NCBI GenBank assembly: GCA_030248215.1
Contig: JASANG010000102.1
Coordinates: 124,001 to 188,000, forward strand
From: Enoplolaimus lenunculus
Lineage: Eukaryota > Nematoda > Enoplea > Enoplida > Thoracostomopsidae
Reading direction: 5' to 3'
Length of the DNA: 64,000 nt
Shown here: positions 24,716-34,528 of the stretch, in pieces
Layout of the letters: every line of letters begins with the position of its first letter
How positions within the stretch are numbered: the stretch's first letter is position 1
Notes under the pieces: generated by a model
What the model was told of the DNA's origin: nothing
The model's database searches: none
What the model saw: only the letters and a program-made list of their open reading frames with translations
Position numbers and translations under genes: made by a program

Positions 24716-24888
24716 AGTGGCGGATCCAGGATCTCAAAATGGGAGGGGCCAAAATTTCACATGTAATAAACTTACTTTTGACATATACACAAACCACGAA
24801 CTATTGTCACAAAATTGCTATAGAATTTTTGTCGAGATACTGTTGGGGGGGCACGGCCGGGGTGGCCCCCCATGGATCCGCCATTGAA
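24716..24888. mobile_element. Short element with AGTGGCGGATCCA inverted ends
   Basis: Left cagtggcggatccagga; right end catggatccgccattgaa, its inverse. About 170 bp, with ggaggggcc and gggtggcccccc near the ends. Non-coding. Confidence 0.65.
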
Positions 24889-25367
24889 TTAGCGAAATAA
24901 TGTATAAAGTCCTAATTTAGTCTTAACCAGTTACGAAACATTGCCTGCAGCAAGTATAAACGACTTAGAATTTTTTAAACATCAACGTGACGAGAACACT
25001 CGTAATAATAAGCTTTCAAACAAACAAAATATTTATCAAAATCAGTCCAGCGATTCCTGAGATACTCGTCGGATGAAGAGAAACGCTTTGACTCCGCGAG
25101 TACAAACCAGAAACTGGTTCGCAAAACTGCTTGAAAAAAATATCAATTGAGCATTTAAAATGTGTTTATAAAATATTGGCAGTTCACAAATAAGACATGG
25201 GCATAGAAGACAAATGCATCGTGTAAAGTTTACGCAGCACAAACAGAACGCAACCTTATTGCTAATTTTACACCGGATTCTCAAAAAATCTTTGTAATCT
25301 CGTCGTTTTTCAGAACTACGAATGCGAATATTAGCAGAAACCGTTTTCTTTAACTGTTTGTAGCATC

Positions 25368-25550
25368 GGCCAATCTATAGAACAGGGCCGGAACAGTAGT
25401 ATATTAAGCATATTCCTAACGCTAAGCCTTAGCCTAAGCCTAAACCTAAGCGTAAGGATGAGCCTATTTCTAAGCCTAAGCCTATGCCTAAGCCTAAGCC
25501 TAAGCAAAAAAGTTAGTCTAAAGCGTAAACTGACTCTATTACAGCCACGC
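25368..25550 (-). mobile_element. TTAGGC MITE, subfamily A, one end lost
   Basis: Left ggccaatctatagaacaggg intact, with a long cctaagc array and ttagtctaaagcgtaa. The right terminus is truncated soon after actctattacagcc. Confidence 0.8.
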
Positions 25551-25662
25551 AATATTTTTTTAAACAGGTTAATTGTAACATCTGCTGCGTTGAAATTTTA
25601 AGGGTTTAAGTTCAAGTACCGAAAATGAGCTAAATTTGAAACCTTATTCGTCTTTAGTTCAG

Positions 25663-25810
25663 GCCCATGTATAGATCAGAAGCATACCGTTATTCCGTGA
25701 AACCAACACGAAGTTAGTTTATGTTTTAGACTATTTTTGCGCTTAGTTTAAGCTTAGGCTTAGGAATATGTCTAACCTACTGTTACGAGGCTGATTTATA
25801 TACATTTACC
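25663..25810 (+). mobile_element. TTAGGC MITE, subfamily A, short form
   Basis: ggcccatgtatagatcagaa left; gctgatttatatacatttacc right. The reduced core retains aagcttaggcttaggaatat. Confidence 0.75.
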
Positions 25811-26086
25811 ATGATCCTTAAACTACATGAATAACCTAACGGAGTAAGATGCTACGTATATTTGTTTAGGTTCATTCACTTTTATACCGGCCAGGATCAG
25901 GCTTAGGCTTAGGCCCACAAACATACCTACACTATCGTTACAGCTCTGACCTCTATATTAGCCCTGATTTTTACGCGACAACGATCACTATTAACTGCCG
26001 ACAGATGCTACGTATATTTTGTACCGGTTCTGTTCAGCGCTAGGCTCTAAAACCTGTATAGAATTTCGAATCTCAAAATCTGATTT

Positions 26087-29000
26087 TCAAACGCTGACGT
26101 AATAATACGTCCCAGCATATAATCGTAGTCCGTTCGCCGATGCAAATTGATTTGCGTTGAAATTGGCTCGATCGTCAGGGTTAACGTAGGGTTGTAGTTG
26201 TGTCGATTGTTCGTAAACAAGATAAATGTAGACGTAGCGGCCTAAAATTAACCAAAAAAAGTATTCAGTTGAAATTTTTCATTAATTGAAAAATTCCCAA
26301 TAAATATATATACACAAAGCTAGAACGACAATGATATGTAAATTAGACACAGATCCAACTATGGTTAAAGGGTTATAATTTTGGCCAATGTTACTTTAAG
26401 GGGCGTAACAGTAAATTATATGCGTGTTCCTAAGCCTAAGCCTAAGCGTTGCAAAAATGTGTTCGTAAGCCTTAGCCTAAGCCTACGGCTAAGCCTAAAC
26501 AAAAAATGTAATCTAGAATCTAAACCTACTCTGTTATAGACCCGCCAGTAACCTGGACGCCCATTAAAGTAATATGGGTCATAATTTTTATACCAAAATG
26601 ATTGAAAAAAATGAGCGGCTTTTTCGGAGATCCAGATTAAACTTTATATATATGTATGTATATATATGTATATATATGTATATGTCATATATAATATACA
26701 TCTGATCACTAGCTGATTTTGAATATATAGCATAGCTTGGCGGAATTAGTTGGCGCAGCATCAGCTAAACTGATTAAAACATGAATTAAATAGATTTATC
26801 CAACCAAATCTGATAGTAAATAACGTGTGCGCGTGTATTTCTTAAAATTTTGAGCCGCAGTGAAACGTTTCTCAGCGATAAATTTAACCTTTTGTCGCAT
26901 GAATGATTTCATTTTAATCTGATATGAAACTGCAAACAATTTTTTGAACTTAGTTGGCTCATACTGTATTCTACAGGGGAAGGTGTTAAAACTTGTTCCT
27001 GGCGCAAACCAGCTTACCTGAAGGACTGGATACCGGCCCTTGGTAAAACGTCAATTGTTGACCCTGGGCAAAATTGTACCCTTCCACATTGACAACTAGC
27101 CAGTGTAGAGTCGGTGTTGAAGATTTATCGTCGTCGGATGCGCCTAAATTGCACAAACAAATATATCATAGAAATTTAAATTTTAAATTATTGCAGTTCC
27201 AAACAAATCTTCGCATAATTGATGAGGTTTAAGGTCAAACAATTTCCAAACATAACAGAGATCTGATAACCATTTGCCACAGAATCCTTCATTTTATCCG
27301 TAGTAAAATTTGAACCAAACAAGCGCAGAAACAAGCTACTCGTCTACCGATTAGTAAAATTGACTTAATTATGAGCAAGTTTTTGTATCTAAATTCAGAC
27401 TTATTAAAGATACCACATTTTCAATAACGCTTTGTGACAAACCATATTAATTCAATAAACAGTAGATAATTTCAGCAAGAGTATGCAACTATTCTCCTTA
27501 TTTTAGAAGAGTATAACTTGTGCGAACCGTGAAAAATATGTCACTTTTCACGGTATCTCAAAATACAATGTTTATAATTTCAAACTGTTAATTCAAGTTT
27601 ACTGGTATTTCAGGCGATGTTGACCACTTTAAATAAGGGAAATACAGCGAAAACACAACGCGTGCTGGTACATTTTGTATCACGCACAACCCATATATAC
27701 TCTTGTCTAGGAGTATGATTCCACCCTTGGTTTTAATTAATACAAGCTAGAGTCGATGATTAATCTTTGGACAAAAGTACACTTTAGCTAATTTCGCGTG
27801 GTACAAAATGTAGCTGCGTGCGGTTCGTTACTATCTCAAACTGCCGCTTTTTAAAAAAGAGCGGACGGTGTTGTTTGGTATATACGTTTCACGCAAATTT
27901 ACACCACCCCTACTATAAATGAAGGGGTTGTGTAAAAAACGCGACGCGTGCTGGAAAAATGTTTTCTACACAGAATGTATCCAGTTGCATACTCTTGTTT
28001 AAAACGATGCATTATCGACTTTCTTGATGTTAAAGCGAAATGTGGTTTTGCTAATGATAACTAAAAATGTAAGACTTACCAGTCATAATTATTGTGTAGA
28101 ATTTATCCAACTGGTAAGGATAGAAGACTTGTTGTGGTTGATTGTTTACCTAAAACGTCAAAGAAATAAAAATTGAAAATAAACTACGGCAAGCACATAA
28201 TAGTATTTCGCTTCTACGAATTCTACATTGTACAAAACATAAGCTTTTAACGCGCATTCTTAACATTCAAATATTCCACAAATAACAGATAAAATTGGTT
28301 AATTACTTTGACCAATGTTACTTTTAGGAACGTCCCGATTTCTGGCGGGATTGCGAAATCAAGCAGTGTAGGTTATAGACCATATATTTGGCTTATGCTA
28401 ATAAGCTTACAATTTTTTTCAACGTTTAGGCTTAGTCTTAGGAATATACTAAACCTACAGTTAGGGCCCGAAATGTTACATTGGCCGTAAGTTTTGTAGC
28501 AATCAACACTTCTGTAATAGTAAAAATTCACGTACTTCGTAAACCTGAACTGTATCGCCATATCTGAACGAATCTTCCCAGCTTTTTGTTCCGTATACCA
28601 CCTGAAATATATAGTACAAGTCATATTTTAGTACAACTTAAAGATAATGAAGTTGCAATACGGAAGAATATGCAAATCATGCGCTACTTCATGGTAACCA
28701 TTGTACAAGGACACTTTGCGTTTTAGTTCGATTCGTTTTAACTTTTTTGCGGGTTGGGGGGGTCGATATTATCGGTAGCATGCAATATAGATAATATTCG
28801 CAAGCATAATTATAGAACAAAATTAAATGTTCAACGCTTTAAGCTTTTAGTAAACAATGGATCAACTGTAGCATTCCCAGAATTGAGTAGGGGGTAAGGC
28901 GAAATACGCAACGGCTGACGTGCACAACACGGAATATAACCAGTTGCGTACACTTCTACAAGATGGACGTTGTCGACTCTTGGTGCAGCCAACAAATGTT

Positions 29001-29499
29001 ATTCAATCAACGTAAGTACATTTTGTAAAGTAACAAAATTAAACCATAGAAACTGGCTTGCATAACTTTAAGCTGAATGTCCGAATCGTTGCAGCCGGAT
29101 TGAAATATTGATAACTGTCCGCTGTGAGTCGAACAGTGACGGGATACCTTGTGGAAACTTGAAATACATATCAGTCTTCCCCCCATTCTTTTTCGGGTCA
29201 CTACTGTAGCGAGTATTTTTTTGCTATCGTTAAATATATTTTAAGTTAGACGAATAAGAATGAAGGAAACTAATATTTCAGTTATCCTACAGAGGATACC
29301 CCAACTGTAGCGAGAATTATGTTTCCTGTCGGTTGATAAATTTACCTAAGTGAGATATATCTGCCCTATCTCTTCCCTTGTATAAGCAACATGGACACTT
29401 ACATGACATATGTACTGAGGTGCGGCATAAGTGAATCGTGGCACAATTTGATTTTGAGTGAACGAATTTGTGAAATCACGTCGAGTACGAAGAGTGAAT
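26087..29499 (-). CDS. PEBP-B: phosphatidylethanolamine-binding protein module, first exon not found
   Basis: Exons in coding order: 29499-29403, 28601-28536, 28149-28080, 27143-27018, 26241-26087 (TGA). All junctions are GT-AG and in phase, giving about 194 residues. The first exon seen has a phase-2 acceptor and no in-frame ATG, so one or more upstream exons are missing. PEBP landmarks in order: QNQIVPRFTYAAPQY (family I-P-D-V-x-x-x-P region), FYTIIMTGASDD (replacing YTLxxxDPDAP), TLHWLVVNVEG, YQGP, YVYIYLVYEQ, and a C-terminal helix ending LYAGTYYYVSV. PEBPs bind lipid head groups or act as small-protein inhibitors. Against human PEBP1 the H86 position is kept (LHW), but D70 is Gly and H118 is Tyr, so the usual anion site is probably altered. 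It lies just downstream of PEBP-A on the same strand. Confidence 0.8.
26383..26580 (-). mobile_element. TTAGGC MITE, subfamily B
   Basis: Left ggccaatgttactttaaggg. Core cctaagc arrays around gcgttgcaaaaatgtgttc. Right acctggacgcccattaaagt, then aatatgggtc. Lies in an intron of PEBP-B. Confidence 0.87.
26645..26700. repeat. TA/TATG microsatellite
   Basis: Alternating tatatatatgtatg units over about 50 bp in a PEBP-B intron. Confidence 0.9.
27474..28030. mobile_element. Two CAAGAGT-type elements, adjoining
   Basis: The first (27474-27731) starts caagagtatgcaact and ends tactcttgtctagg...cacccttggt. The second (about 27750-28030) has the mirrored gcgtggtacaaaatgt and ttgcatactcttgtttaaaa. Both are diverged and lie in the PEBP-B intron between exons 28149-28080 and 27143-27018. 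Confidence 0.5.
28309..28492 (+). mobile_element. TTAGGC MITE, subfamily B (diverged)
   Basis: Left gaccaatgttacttttagga with cccgatttctggcgggattg. Reduced core gtttaggcttagtcttagga. Right gaaatgttacattggcc. In a PEBP-B intron. Confidence 0.75.
29170..29216 (-). repeat. End fragment of a CTGTAGTGACCC MITE
   Basis: atatcagtcttccccccatt, then ctttttcgggtcactactgt: the right 45 bp of the family only. It lies in the PEBP-B intron, next to short open reading stretches that I could not assign. Confidence 0.6.
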
Positions 29500-29504
29500 C
29501 TAAA

Positions 29505-29672
29505 AATTGCCATTACATTAAACATATTCCTAAGCCTAAGCCTAAACGTCGGAAATCGTGTATTCTTAAACCTAAGCTTTAAGCCTAAAGCAAAAACTGT
29601 AGTCCAGAATCTAAACCTACTATTTTTACAGACCCACCAGAAATTGGGACCGCCATAAAAGTATTACATGGG
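29505..29672 (-). mobile_element. TTAGGC MITE, subfamily B
   Basis: cctaagcctaagcctaaacg core, then gtagtccagaatctaaacct and acagacccaccagaaattgg, ending tattacatgggc. The left terminus is eroded. It lies directly upstream (minus-strand sense) of the first PEBP-B exon seen. Confidence 0.75.
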
Positions 29673-29732
29673 CTGCGGAACACTTGAGAAGATGAGCAAC
29701 TCGTTTTGGGAAACCGAAAATATGCGAGTTTA

Positions 29733-29942
29733 TGAGCCATATTCTCAAACGCATGTAGCACATATCATCAGTTTGCGATTGATCATGTAACTTTCTAACT
29801 AGTGTATGTTGAAACCAGTACACTTTTGCGTTTGATTTGCCCTACTCAGATGCCACTTTTGAGATCCACTGTAACAGGAGTTCATCACCTCGAAAAAGAA
29901 TCGCTAACGGTAGGTTCTATACACATTTGAGAATATGGGACA
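29733..29942. mobile_element. Foldback element with ATTCTCAAATGTGTGTAGCAC-type ends
   Basis: Left tattctcaaacgcatgtagc; right aggttctatacacatttgag, then aatatggga, its inverse. With the neighbouring MITE it fills most of the gap between PEBP-A and PEBP-B. Confidence 0.7.
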
Positions 29943-30118
29943 TTACTCCATGTAAGTAGATAATATTACAAATTGGCACAAAATTTGAGGTACAGATGCG
30001 TAACGCTCTGGTTTCCGTTTTGGAAACGTAGCATTCTCGGGATCTTCTCAATATGGTTAACTAAGATAAAATGTCACAAATTGAGGTTTGTTGGTTAACG
30101 CAGTTTTGCCCGCATAGC

Positions 30119-33100
30119 TTACATATCAATATTTTGAACAGCTCTATCGTATTGGGCCAAGAAATAATTGCCAGCTGCACCAGGGGTAATCAAATTGTGG
30201 GAGCTGATGAAATTTTCCACAGAGAAATACGCACGCGATCCGTACGAATACGCTCCGATTGGCAGATTGTAAACTTGGGAAATTGGGAAACTTTGTTCGT
30301 AGACAAGATACACATAGCGATGAACTCCTGTAAATAAAAATAAATAATAAATATGCCAAGAAGGGGCCAGCAGGATCGGTGAAACTGAAATGTTAGCAAA
30401 CGTCTTTGCACAAACGCTAATATTAGCAGCTGACGCTTTGATAGATAAATGTACACTGCAAATACCAGTGAGTTGATTTTAACTCAGAATGAGTTGAGTC
30501 ACTCCGTCTAAGTTACGACCATCAGAACTCACAATTCTGAGTTGATTCAACGCATTCTGATTTAATTCATCAGCGTTCTCTGAGTCAACTGAACTCGCAG
30601 TGAGAATCAACTCAACTCAGAGTGAGTTAATGTTTACTATTATTAACTCACAAATTACTAACTTTGTGTTTGAGTTGATTAATTAACTCATTGGAATTTA
30701 CAGTGTAGTTGGTAAAGTGTTTTTCGTTCGAAATAAAGAAACCTGGCGTAACAATTGTAACCGCTGTTATTTATAGAGTCAAAGTAACAATTACGCAACT
30801 GAAAATATAATTTTTTTCAGAAAAACTCGTCCGCTTTCTGCCTATTATTCATGCGGAGCATCGTTCGGTAATTGCTGTTTTAGCTGTCCCAAGTGTGTTC
30901 GCTGTCCTAGTATCTTGTAACGAATACTTTTTAGTCCCACCCCCCACATAAACGTTCCCTCAAGCGCAACGAACCTGCGAATAACTCTACGTCTAAGTGT
31001 GAAGCTTAAGCTTAAGCCTAAAGCATAAACCTGAGCATAAGCCTAAACCTAAGACCTAGCCTATGCCTAACAATAAGCATAAGCGTACGCTTAAATGTAA
31101 ACCTAAGCTTTAATTTACACAAAAGCCTGAGTCTGAGCCTAAGGATACGCATGTGATGAAATATAATAATAAAATACAGTATGGTAGAGGTACTTTTACC
31201 ATCTATTAAATGAACACTAGTGTGCGCAGAGTTTAACAAGCAGTTTGCAAGCTAAAACTTATTTATTCTAAAAGCATAAGATCGCTTTAAGCAAAGGTAC
31301 AACATACCGCCATCAATCTGAGGTTGTGGTCCCATATAACTGACTTCTACTTGGCCACGTGAAATGTCGTTTCCAGGTATGTTCGTAACGAGCCATAGAA
31401 TAACAGATCTGTATTGGAAGTGCACTCGACTAATGACGTCAATATCTGAAAGGCAAATAAAGGCAAGTTTCAAAGACTCTCAGATGTACGGTAGTGACCC
31501 GAATAAGAGGGTGTGGGGTAATAAGCGGGGGGTCCCCATTTTGAGTCCCGATCGATAGGAGTCCGTATCCCTAATAAGAGTCCGTAAGCGGCTAGAGTCC
31601 TTAAACCTTAGTTAGAGTCCATAAATGTCAATTATCCCTAATTGTAGCGCATAAATGACTCCAGGACCAAATAAAAATGAGTTCGAATCTTTAAGGCGTA
31701 CTTAAATTTTGAAAGTACATTCCTAAGTATAACCTTGTATGATCACTCAAACTATTGACGCAAGACAAATAAACGTTTAAGTCAACGGATAGTTGCAGCA
31801 CCGGATATATATCGCTAACGAAGGGCGGCGGAGCTTGATTTAAAAATAAATAACAGTCCGTAACCAAATAACAAGGGGGGTACCCTCTGGAGAGGCCAAT
31901 AAATATCAGTCCCCCCTTTATTCGGGTCACTACAATAGAGACGTTTATCATCACCGCTCGACCACAAAGAGCTTAAACATCGGTCAAGAGATTAATTTTT
32001 GCGATGATTTCCTAGAGTACATTTGAGCGAAAATTATTTATCACTGTTTATTATGTGTTATTCTGTGGGACTACGCACAGAACAAAACCGTAACAATAGT
32101 ATAAGCATATTCCTAAGCCTAAGCCTATGCGTATGAATGAGCTTAAACCTAGTCCTAAATCTACGCCTACGCCGAAGCTTAAGCAAAAATAATCTACCAT
32201 TTACACTAAATCTATATTGCAGTCCTGCAGAAAAACGTTCCACCCCTGATGTTTACATGGACCATTTTCCGTATACCGTTCAGAGTAAATGTTGCATTTA
32301 GTATACTCTATTCGAGAAGAGGTTAATAAATAATTTAACGATGAATAATCAAATAAAATTGCCAAAAATTTACATTGCTCTCATTGTAAACAAAACATTG
32401 CGTTATTTTGCCAAAAAACTAGCCAATTTACCTAAAAACATTAGAGTGTACTGCCGATTATCTGATGCTCCCCATGAAATATCTTTATATTCTGGTTGCT
32501 GTTGACATTGAAACGGAGTTAGGCTATTGCCTAAATCTGGTGTCGCATCAGTAGGGTAAGCGACCTAAGATAAAATACGATACAACTCAGATTTAGAACA
32601 ATAAAATTCACACGTCACAAACTTTTTTACGCTAGTAGTTATCGCGCGTTATAGACGGACTCAAAGCCAGGTCTGATCAGAGCTGCTTTAGCCGCGCTCG
32701 CTATATAGCACAAATCCATCCGGGTGTTTGTGAGCCTTTTCTCAGCAGAATCACAATTAGGACAGAAAAAGAGCTAAGATGCTGAACTGTACTGTTATAT
32801 AATTCTAATTTCAGTTTCTCCTATGGTATCGATTGAGATAAAAATTGCTCGTGAGGTGCGTCCGATGGGGATACGTGAAGGCCACCCCACCGTTAATATT
32901 GTGCTAGCAGAAGAACAAGGATTGTTTTTTGGCATTTATTTCAACTATATTTTTCCGTTTCAAAAATAACGATTTCGTACAAGCAAGAGTGCATGATACA
33001 AGAGTATGCAAATCTTGGCGTTCCGTTTGGCACAAAATGTACCAAAGGGCGCTGCGTTTTAGGCTGACCCATTCTTATTTAGGACTGTGGGTCGCCGTCA

Positions 33101-33900
33101 CATGTAACAATCCTATATTAAACTATAAGTGGATTGTTTTTTATGTCGGATACACATAGTAAAATGGTTCGCACATGTTGTACCCCCTATTTAAGAGGAG
33201 TGGCCCTAGGATTCCGCTAAACACGCCGCACGCCGCCGCACGCCGCCGAACGCCGGTGCGTGGCGCGGTAGAAATTTTGCCGCACGTCTCGCGCGACGCC
33301 GGGCGCCGGGCGCACAGCAGCGTGCGGCTCAGTAAAGTAAAACGCAACACAAAAAGCAACGTGCGCCGGATACATTCTTTTCTACACAGAATTTACCCAG
33401 TTGCACAGTATTGTAAAACGAGTCAGAATCGGCGGTGGGTACAAACAAACTGATGCATATTAGCTGGGCATCATGTGTCAGAATTTAGTTCTAAAAGTTT
33501 AACTTTTTAAATTGACAAATTCTACACTGCAAAAAATGGTGAGTCAAATTGACTGTCTTCGAAATAGGCTCTACGGGACTACACAACCTGAGTCAAATTC
33601 GCCTCCGCCAGAGTCAAACCTGCGATTCATTGAGTCAAATTTGACTCCGGTGGAGTCGAATTTGACTCAGTTTGTGTAGTCCCGTAGAGCCTATTTCGGA
33701 GAGAGTCAATATGACTCATCATTTTTTGTAGTGCACAAAAAAAATTCAATTGTAAAATAGCGAAAAATTTCGAACTAACGTATAAGTAACAACGAGGAAC
33801 TTCGCGAATAACGTCAGGTTTAATTTGAGATGACTCGAACTGTCTTCGAACCCGCGCGGAGTCACAATCATCTCGCCCACTGACCAAAGCAGAGCTGGTT
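30119..33900 (-). CDS. PEBP-A: phosphatidylethanolamine-binding protein module, first exon not found
   Basis: Exons in coding order: 33900-33780, 32564-32432, 31445-31308, 30327-30119 (TAA). All junctions are GT-AG and in phase, giving about 199 residues. Landmarks follow the PEBP family in order: FESSQIKPDVIREVP, LGNSLTPFQC, YTLMFLDID (family YTLxMxDPD), LWLVTNIPGNDISRG, YMGPQP, GGVHRYVYLVYEQ and NLITPGAAGNYFLAQYD. It resembles secreted nematode PEBPs such as Onchocerca Ov-16, including a Cys near the N-terminus (DDCDS). Against human PEBP1 the D70, H118 and Y120 positions are kept, but the H86 position is Leu. The first exon seen enters in phase 2 without a start codon. Its 5' partner could be an unseen signal-peptide exon, or the collagen exon ending at 34529, whose phase fits. 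The function of this copy is inferred only from family. Confidence 0.85.
30451..30707. mobile_element. Foldback MITE with CACTGCAAATACCAGTGAG ends and TA flanks
   Basis: Starts tacactgcaaataccagtga and ends with the inverse, tcattggaatttacagtgta. The interior is packed with actcagaatgagttga-type inverted words. The TA at both edges suggests a Tc1/mariner-type target. In a PEBP-A intron. Confidence 0.8.
31000..31160. repeat. Degenerate TTAGGC-type patch
   Basis: agcttaagcctaaagcataa, cctaaacctaagacctagcc and similar words without clean TIRs. Decayed MITE in a PEBP-A intron. Confidence 0.55.
31487..31937 (+). mobile_element. CTGTAGTGACCC MITE with TA ends
   Basis: Left tacggtagtgacccgaataa; right ctttattcgggtcactacaa, then tag. 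Contains all family landmarks (ccccattttgagtcc, gagtccataaatgtcaatta, aggggggtaccctctggaga). About 450 bp, inside the PEBP-A intron between exons 32564-32432 and 31445-31308. Confidence 0.9.
32068..32261 (-). mobile_element. TTAGGC MITE, subfamily A
   Basis: Left cagaacaaaaccgtaacaat (GGCC terminus eroded). Core cctaagc arrays. Right gcagaaaaacgttccacccc and tgatgtttacatgga. Confidence 0.78.
32983..33445. mobile_element. CAAGAGT-type element with a GC-rich element inserted
   Basis: Left caagagtgcatgatacaaga and accaaagggcgctgcgtttt. Right gcaacgtgcgccggatacat and cagttgcacagtattgt. The right half is interrupted at about 33206-33340 by a GC-rich inverted-repeat element (cacgccgcacgccgccgcac...). 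Confidence 0.65.
33525..33733. mobile_element. Near-perfect foldback element with GAGTCAAATTTGACTC words
   Basis: The left arm cactgcaaaaaatggtgagt...cttcgaaataggctctacgg is mirrored almost base for base by the right arm, which ends attttttgtagtg; each arm is about 70 bp. The centre has gagtcaaatttgactcc. It sits in the PEBP-A intron about 45 bp from exon 33900-33780. Confidence 0.85.
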
Positions 33901-34144
33901 CTGAAATATAAAATATTAAATTTCAATTGATTTATCAATCATATTTAACATTTATCACTTTTAATTGATCAGGGGAGCATACAAGGCAGGATAGAAAAGA
34001 TATATAACGAAATTCCTAGAAAGACTCGAATACCGCAGTTATGTAGGATGTAGAATTTCCCGCCGAGGCAAAACAATTTTCTCACTAGCTACGCTAACTC
34101 GCAAAAGTTTGTTTACACTTAATTATTTCGTATCGAAATGAAAT

Positions 34145-34232
34145 CTTACCTAGGTTCCTGTCAATTATTTTCCTTATGACCGTTACCCATGGCCTACGCT
34201 GGCACGGTTTATAGTTAAATTCTGTGGTTTAC
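34145..34232 (-). other. Unplaced exon-like stretch between collagen and PEBP-A
   Basis: On the minus strand an acceptor (ccacag) is followed by an open stretch reading FNYKPCQRRPWVTVIRKI and ending at a strong donor (cctag|gtaaga). It enters and leaves in phase 1. It could follow a collagen phase-1 exon but cannot feed the phase-2 PEBP-A exon. It may be part of a collagen C-terminus or spurious. Confidence 0.25.
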
Positions 34233-34317
34233 AGAAAATGAACCTAATCGAAGTCGTCAGGTTCACACTACCACCATCGTTTAGTGTATTTTCAAATAAA
34301 GTGAAAAAACTACGTTC

Positions 34318-34484
34318 AGGCCCGTATCCAAAAGGGGGCCAGGGAGGTCAGCCCTCCCTCCGGAAAATTTTGGGCCCACCTAGAAATTTTCAACCTTGCT
34401 TGTAGCTCATTGAAAACCCTTGATCGCATCTCCTGAAAAATTTTTAGCCCCCAACTAGCAAGACGAGCTGGCTACGGGCCTGGC
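34318..34484. repeat. Dispersed repeat with GGCCCGTAGCCAGCTC ends
   Basis: Starts aggcccgtatccaaaagggg and ends gacgagctggctacgggcct, an imperfect inverse. The middle contains aaattttcaaccttgcttgt, which is strongly shared. Copies or parts: 14878-15040, 44610-44768, about 46788-46945, 49831-49998, 51748-51850 and 60353-60462. About 165 bp, non-coding. Confidence 0.7.
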
Positions 34485-34528
34485 TACATTTATTTAAACG
34501 TGAAATTTCGTGACGTAGAAAAACTTAC

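Larger units (their letters stand above)
23360..26080. other. Intergenic repeat region before the PEBP-B 3' end
   Basis: No gene seen. Holds a dispersed repeat (23445-23610), TTAGGC MITEs at 23822-23967, 24277-24468, 25368-25550, 25663-25810 and a fragment at about 25890-25965, and a short element with GTGGCGGATCCA-type inverted ends (24716-24888). Confidence 0.6.

Noticed and set aside
29007-29201. Possible extra minus-strand exon in the PEBP-B intron
   Set aside because: All three frames are partly open, no frame shows PEBP motifs, and the fitting exon with IVPRFTYAAP was found at 29403-29499 instead.
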